Source of the DNA: a bacterium
GTDB taxonomy: Bacteria > Bacteroidota > Ignavibacteria > Kapaibacteriales > UBA2268
Direction of reading: 5' to 3'
DNA: 10,145 nucleotides
NCBI GenBank assembly: GCA_024710535.1
Contig: JANJUO010000101.1
Span: 1 to 10,145, forward strand
The notes under the pieces are model-generated. The model saw only the letters and a program-made list of their open reading frames with translations. It searched no databases and was not told the DNA's origin. Below, one piece after another: positions 6,106-10,145 of the stretch (the stretch's first letter is position 1; every line of letters begins with the position of its first letter). A program made the translations under genes and the position numbers.

Positions 6106-6208
6106 GTTGTTACGTGGCTATCCAATAAGTTTAAATTTCAGGAACAAGCAAGGATGCTTGTTCTACTAAGTCTTTATAAATATAGTAGGTCAAACATCCT
6201 TGTTTGAC
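6106..6208 (+). repeat. Two-hairpin dispersed repeat, copy 1 (intact)
   Basis: The block contains two perfect hairpins. GAACAAGCA (6142-6150) pairs with TGCTTGTTC (6155-6163) across AGGA. GTCAAACA (6189-6196) pairs with TGTTTGAC (6201-6208) across TCCT. They are joined by a TAAGTCTTTATAAATATAG stretch. The same order of segments recurs in the same orientation at 9924-10017, so this is a repeat family rather than a single structure. It encodes no protein. It lies in the convergent gap just after the bidirectional terminator. Confidence 0.85.
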
Positions 6209-6325
6209 AATAATTATCAAATATTATTCTTATTAGACAACCTCGATTTATATTATGCATCAATTATACCAAACTATAAATTTATTCTGCCATTTGCCAA
6301 AATCAAATCAACTTTTTTTCAAAAA
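6209..6325. other. Rest of the convergent intergenic gap
   Basis: AT-rich sequence between the two-hairpin repeat and the stop of the minus-strand YfhO-type gene. I see no ORF, strong hairpin or promoter-like motif in it. Confidence 0.5.
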
Positions 6326-8866
6326 TTATTCACTTACTGCAACAGTTTTCTTTCTTCTATATTCTAAAAATATACCTAATCCAAATAATAATACAACAAC
6401 ATAGTTTGTGATTGTACTATACATTTTTCCTTGTTCGAAACCCTTTGAATGATACTTCATTTCAATTGTATGCTCACCTTTTGGCACTACAAATGCTCTG
6501 AAACTGTGATTTGCTCTGTATATTTCTAATTCTTTACCGTCAATAAAAGCTTTCCATCCAGCAGGATAATAAACTTCGCTTAAGAAAAGCAAATTATTAC
6601 TTGTAGCAGTGGCTTTTATTTTCATATATTCATTTTTGTGCTCGATAACTTCTGCTTTGCTACCTTCGGTAAGAGTATCAAAACTTTGCGAAATTTTCTT
6701 TTCAACGAAAACAACTTCTTTTGGATCAAAGTCGCCATTCTTTAATCTATCGAGAGTTTTGCGTGCTGTGGAAACTTCGGCACGTTTCACAAAGAATGCT
6801 CTTGGCAAATAACCTGGATTGCTATATACCGCCCATCCGTTCTTTTGAGATTGATAAAGTGGCTGAGTTCCCTCTTGTACGCTTGGCGCAACTATGTATT
6901 TTACATTCAACATATTCCACATAAATGGGCTACTCATCGAACTTGTTGAGCCACCGCTTGTTGCATCGAGCACATCTTGGTAAGAGCGTACTTTTGCCGC
7001 ATGATAACCGCCAACACTTTCCAAGCGATAATAAGCTGGAAGGTTAGGAGTAAGTTCTGCCATTGCAAAATCGGCAATTCTGAATGTTTCTTTGTCATTT
7101 TTAATGAAATCAACAGCATCATTCGAGCTGAAAATTTCTGCAACTCTGTCGGTTTCTTCGATTTCCAATGCTCGATATCCAACTCTCCACAAGTCAAAAA
7201 GCAATACAACAATCACGCTCACATAAAATATGTTGTGGGAGATTTTTTTATTGATAAATAAGTACATTAAGCCGGTGAATACCAATAATACTGCCGTCAC
7301 TGCAAACCAATCCGAAATCATACTACTCCATACAAAGTCGGTAACGGTTGGTAATTGTTTCATAATTGATTGGAAATAGTCGTTGCCGCTGTTTTGAAGG
7401 AAACTTATGTAAGTTCCTTTTAATGCAATTGCAAATAAAACGAATAATCCAGTGAATGCCCCAACTCCAATTAAGAAATTTTTGAACATTTTTTTGCTTT
7501 TTTCATCGGAATTATTTCGCCAATTCAGCATATCAGACAATCCGTAGCCCGCTAAGATCGGAAATGCAAACTGCATCAGTGCCAGAACCATCGATGGTGC
7601 CCTGAATTTGTTGAAACTTGGCACATTGTAATAGAATAAATCAAATACTAAGGATAAATTATTTCCAAATGAAAGGAATAAAACAAATATCGAAAGGAAC
7701 ATCAAAAATTGTATGAAGACATCTTTCCGATTTAATACAAAGCCGACAATTGCCAAGAAGAAAATGAATATTCCCATGTATGGAGCCACATCTTCAAATG
7801 GTTTTTGCCCCCAATATGTTGGTAATTTTACAGTTTCGTTGTTGGTTTCCGGTCCGGTATAAGGCAATTTTCCAAATCCATAGTAATTAGGAACAACAAA
7901 AGTAATCATTTCTTGTGGACTAAACGACCACATTGTTGAATATTCATAAGAATTTCCTCCTGTTTTGTCCTGTTTGTTATTTGCATTTTCTTGAGGGATA
8001 ACTGGAGCAGATCCGCGTACAGAATATGGAGTATATTCTTGAATTGCCAAATATCTATCCGATGATAATAGGAATGCCATTCCTCCGGCAACAACCAAAA
8101 CGCCTGTTGCAATCAACACGCTTATTGGCTTATCTTTGGAAATTGTTCTTGAAATCAACTCAAAGACAATATATATACCAACCGCTATTCCTACATAAAA
8201 CATCATTTGTACGTGACTTGATTCCAGGAGCAAGTGCATGGCAAAAATTAGCAAAACAGCATAAAGCAAGGAGAATTTTTCTCGCAATTTCTCCACAAGC
8301 ATAAAAATAAATGGCAATAACGACAGCGTGATTGGCTTTGTATTGTGCCCAATCATTATCCAATGAATAACTCCAGTTGAAAAAACTGCCGCAAGTGCAG
8401 TGAAGAGTGAAATAAAACTATCTTTTTTCTTTGAACGCATCAATAGAAACATTCCAATTCCATAAAAAATGTAGAATGTCATTACGCGAACAGAGTCATT
8501 GCTCAAAAGTGAGCCCATAAATCGTGTAATTCCAAAATATGCAAGTGCTATCCAGTCCCAACTTCTATCTCCGGTGGTAAGCAATGCTCCATAAGAGGGC
8601 ATTCCACCAAATATATACTTAACCCATTGAGGAAAGTCGCCGGAATTTCTTGCATCTTGCAGATAATTTTTGAAACTTATGGATGCAAAATTATCTGTTG
8701 CCGCAATTTCGTGTGTGGAAATCACGCCCCAAAAGAAAATATAGACAGATAAGATTATTAATCCAACAAAAACTTTATCTTGATACTTTGCGGGAATCAA
8801 ACTGAATCCGGAGGAATTCGAAGTTATTGAGGATGAAGTAGATTTTTTCAGTACTTGTTTTGCCAT
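6326..8866 (-). CDS. YfhO-family multispanning membrane protein
   Basis: An 846-residue protein with many hydrophobic helices: one at about 31-50, then a dense series from about 103 to 570, and a last one at about 820-836. Features fitting YfhO-type membrane proteins are the DNF-plus-amphipathic loop after helix 1 (57-75), the FGGMPSYG segment (86-93), YSVRGSAP (281-288), YEYSTMWSFSPQEMITF (307-323) with VVPNYYGFG (324-332), and FNKFRAPSMV (418-427). A large extracytoplasmic C-terminal domain (about 575-815) carries the beta-sheet motif YYPAGWKAFIDGKELEIYRANHSFRA. In Firmicutes YfhO is implicated in glycosylation of lipoteichoic acid; the overall plan is that of GT-C glycosyltransferases, so a lipid-linked sugar transfer role is inferred, not shown. 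The ATG at 8864-8866 starts a Ser/Thr-rich cytoplasmic tail. It lies 118 bases downstream of the M50-type gene on the same strand. Confidence 0.9.
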   Translation of the reverse strand: MAKQVLKKSTSSSITSNSSGFSLIPAKYQDKVFVGLIILSVYIFFWGVISTHEIAATDNFASISFKNYLQDARNSGDFPQWVKYIFGGMPSYGALLTTGDRSWDWIALAYFGITRFMGSLLSNDSVRVMTFYIFYGIGMFLLMRSKKKDSFISLFTALAAVFSTGVIHWIMIGHNTKPITLSLLPFIFMLVEKLREKFSLLYAVLLIFAMHLLLESSHVQMMFYVGIAVGIYIVFELISRTISKDKPISVLIATGVLVVAGGMAFLLSSDRYLAIQEYTPYSVRGSAPVIPQENANNKQDKTGGNSYEYSTMWSFSPQEMITFVVPNYYGFGKLPYTGPETNNETVKLPTYWGQKPFEDVAPYMGIFIFFLAIVGFVLNRKDVFIQFLMFLSIFVLFLSFGNNLSLVFDLFYYNVPSFNKFRAPSMVLALMQFAFPILAGYGLSDMLNWRNNSDEKSKKMFKNFLIGVGAFTGLFVLFAIALKGTYISFLQNSGNDYFQSIMKQLPTVTDFVWSSMISDWFAVTAVLLVFTGLMYLFINKKISHNIFYVSVIVVLLFDLWRVGYRALEIEETDRVAEIFSSNDAVDFIKNDKETFRIADFAMAELTPNLPAYYRLESVGGYHAAKVRSYQDVLDATSGGSTSSMSSPFMWNMLNVKYIVAPSVQEGTQPLYQSQKNGWAVYSNPGYLPRAFFVKRAEVSTARKTLDRLKNGDFDPKEVVFVEKKISQSFDTLTEGSKAEVIEHKNEYMKIKATATSNNLLFLSEVYYPAGWKAFIDGKELEIYRANHSFRAFVVPKGEHTIEMKYHSKGFEQGKMYSTITNYVVVLLFGLGIFLEYRRKKTVAVSE

Positions 8867-8984
8867 TATTCAAATCCAATAAATAAATTTATAATTTCAT
8901 TCTATTTTAAAATATAAATTTACGAAAAAAAATGAAATTATAATTATTTGAAATTCTATTTGAATAAAATGTATTCCGAATCTG
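8867..8984. other. AT-rich gap between the M50-type and YfhO-type genes
   Basis: 118 bases, very AT-rich, with no visible hairpin terminator. The two minus-strand genes could be co-transcribed, or the YfhO-type gene could have its own promoter here; the nearest TAnnTTTG-like match on the minus strand (at 8871-8878) is imperfect and too close to the ATG to serve. Confidence 0.3.
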
Positions 8985-9716
8985 CTATTTATTTCTCGTC
9001 AAAACGAATTTAATACTATAAAAAACAGCAATTGCAGATATCAATAATATCATCGATGCCGAAAACCAAACCGGTAGAAATATATTTTCAGCAATTATTT
9101 GTGTATCCGAACTAAATTGACGCCCATCGACAACTCCCCCACTCGAATATAAGTATCCAATACTTTGATAAACGCTCGCTATTGCTTGAATTCCAATAAA
9201 TTGAAGAGTAATGGTTTTCAAACCGTCCTTGCCGTATAAAGAAATCCAGCCAAAAACGAAGGCGAAAATTGCAGAAATTGCAAAGCCAAAACTAATTATC
9301 GGTCGAACCCAAATCACAACAGAAACAATTAGCAAAACTGCAAAAAGAAATAGAATTATCTTTGTGGCACGAAGGTTAACTGATGAAATGATAAATAAAG
9401 ATCCTGCAATTGTTGGTCCAAGCGGTCCGCCAGCGGCAACCATTGCTTTTCCTAAATTTGCCAAAAATAGAGTATCATAACTAAATTGAGCATAACCGGA
9501 GCCATCGGCAAACAAAACGAGTTGGATGAAATTGCCACCAAGTATTTCTGCGGTCAATCCATGCCCCATTTCATGAAACCAAGTTCCTAAAATTGTGAAT
9601 GGATAGAGAATCAGCATTCCGCCGGGCACATTCCACAATATAATTGTAATTAATCCAAATACCATAATCCAAATAATATGCTTGGAATTCGTAGCGATTG
9701 AAGGTTTATTTTCCAT
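8985..9716 (-). CDS. M50-type (M50B-like) membrane metallopeptidase
   Basis: A 243-residue integral membrane protein with six to seven hydrophobic segments. The zinc-binding HEMGH motif lies at residues 48-52, at the end of a hydrophobic helix, as in site-2-type intramembrane proteases. His48 and His52 would bind zinc and Glu49 activates water. A Gly/Pro-rich AAGGPLGPTIAG (94-105) follows. SSDTQIIAENIFLPVWF (202-218) matches the second motif of the M50B-like group, with Asp204 the probable third ligand. The family includes SpoIVFB- and S2P-like proteases that release membrane-bound regulators or clip signal-peptide remnants, but there is no PDZ domain and no substrate or anti-sigma factor gene nearby, so the target is unknown. 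Loss of proteolytic activity cannot be ruled out, though all visible zinc residues are intact. The ATG at 9714-9716 gives a short hydrophilic N-tail before helix 1. Confidence 0.88.
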   Translation of the reverse strand: MENKPSIATNSKHIIWIMVFGLITIILWNVPGGMLILYPFTILGTWFHEMGHGLTAEILGGNFIQLVLFADGSGYAQFSYDTLFLANLGKAMVAAGGPLGPTIAGSLFIISSVNLRATKIILFLFAVLLIVSVVIWVRPIISFGFAISAIFAFVFGWISLYGKDGLKTITLQFIGIQAIASVYQSIGYLYSSGGVVDGRQFSSDTQIIAENIFLPVWFSASMILLISAIAVFYSIKFVLTRNK

Positions 9717-9923
9717 AATTTCAACTTAAGTTTTAAATTAGTATTTTCGTAATCACTTTGTTTTTATTGTATTAATAGAAATATTTCGAATAATTAGAAA
9801 TAATTTACACAGTGATAAAATGTTTTCAATTCATTTGTTAATAATATAGCAAAGATAAGGTTGCAAAAGCAAGTAAATCATATTTATCAATTTTTTTCAA
9901 ACAATCTGTTGAAAAACAAATTA
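9717..9923. other. Divergent intergenic region: AT-rich, with nested inverted repeats
   Basis: No ORF of note. GCAAGTAA (9869-9876) is inverted at TTACTTGC (9921-9928), and inside that TTTTTCAA (9893-9900) is inverted at TTGAAAAA (9909-9916), giving nested 8-bp arms. On the minus strand TATCTTTG (plus coordinates 9850-9857) matches the TAnnTTTG -7 consensus and could serve the M50-type gene with a leader of about 130 bases, but no -33 TTG is seen at the usual distance. Confidence 0.35.
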
Positions 9924-10017
9924 CTTGCACGCGGCTGTCTAATAAATATAAATTCCAGCAACAAGCAGGATGCTTGTGCTAAGTCTATATAAATATAGAA
10001 GGTCATACCAAACTGAC
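9924..10017 (+). repeat. Two-hairpin dispersed repeat, copy 2 (decayed)
   Basis: This aligns through its length with the block at 6106-6208: a GGCTGTCTAATAA start (GGCTATCCAATAA in copy 1), the first hairpin ACAAGCA-GGA-TGCTTGT (9961-9977), then CTAAGTCTATATAAATATAG. The second hairpin has shrunk to GTCA (10002-10005) and TGAC (10014-10017). Small deletions account for the length difference. Same orientation as copy 1. Confidence 0.8.
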
Positions 10018-10049
10018 GTCAAGAGTATTAATATATTAAAATAATTTGT

Positions 10050-10070
10050 TATATTTGTATTTTACAAATA
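10050..10070 (+). promoter_or_regulatory. Possible promoter -7 element overlapped by an inverted repeat
   Basis: TATATTTG (10050-10057) matches the Bacteroidota-type -7 consensus TAnnTTTG exactly and lies 37 bases before the final ATG. No TTG is found at the normal -33 position. TATTTGTA (10052-10059) is repeated inverted as TACAAATA (10063-10070), so a dimeric regulator could bind over the -7 element. Confidence 0.35.
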
Positions 10071-10094
10071 ACAAAAAATTATAAAGGTATATTT

Positions 10095-10145
10095 ATGCGT
10101 ACATTGAAAGTAAATGACAGTCATTCATCACATGAAATTCAAAAT
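10095..10145 (+). CDS. Start of an unidentified protein, cut by the window end
   Basis: ATG at 10095 opens a frame that continues to the last base, giving 17 residues: MRTLKVNDSHSSHEIQN. AAAGG (10083-10087) stands 7 bases upstream, a good ribosome-binding site, and a TAnnTTTG promoter-like motif lies just before it, so a real gene start is likely. The readable residues are hydrophilic, without a signal peptide. Too little is visible to name a family. It is divergent from the M50-type gene. Confidence 0.55.
   Translation, partial: MRTLKVNDSHSSHEIQN

Noticed and set aside
9211..9480. Plus-strand ORF of 89 codons opposite the M50-type gene
   Set aside because: It is antisense to a well-supported gene, has low-complexity Lys/Ile/Ala composition and no recognisable motif.

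Overview
The window is about 10.1 kb of AT-rich DNA (roughly one third G+C by eye), densely coded by ordinary bacterial housekeeping and envelope genes. A menaquinone-type prenyltransferase, a large YfhO-type membrane protein, a short haem-binding cytochrome-like protein, weak Shine-Dalgarno signals and one TAnnTTTG promoter-like motif all fit the Bacteroidota / Chlorobiota / Ignavibacteriota / Kapabacteria group. That placement is an inference; no rRNA or other diagnostic marker is present. There is no tRNA, insertion sequence, phage gene or CRISPR array.

Layout. (1) Positions 1-2352, plus strand: a tightly packed operon of menA (5' end outside the window), tadA, rsmI and tmk. The joins are a probable 10-base overlap, a zero-base join and a 1-base TAATG overlap. 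(2) Positions 2353-3170: the one large non-coding island. It holds a 12-codon ORF followed by an intrinsic terminator, a cluster of 13-bp palindromes with a compensated base-pair change, and nine tandem copies of a 21-bp unit. (3) Positions 3171-4613, plus strand: riboflavin synthase, a two-helix membrane protein with four C-terminal cysteines, and a VanZ-like membrane protein. (4) Positions 4754-6024, plus strand: an exonuclease III-family AP endonuclease and, 17 bases on, a membrane-anchored haem-binding protein, closed by a strong bidirectional terminator. (5) Positions 6326-9716, minus strand: an M50-type membrane metallopeptidase followed by the 846-residue YfhO-type protein. (6) Positions 9717-10145: a structured intergenic region and the first 17 codons of a plus-strand gene running off the window.

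Most genes are core functions: quinone synthesis, tRNA wobble deamination, 16S rRNA methylation, dTTP supply, flavin synthesis and base-excision repair. The adjacency reflects compact operons rather than one pathway. The unusual material is intergenic: the 21-bp array, the palindrome cluster around it, and a two-hairpin repeat present once near 6.1 kb and again, partly decayed, near 9.95 kb. I found no convincing new multi-gene system. The 2.46-3.02 kb island is the best candidate for an undescribed element.
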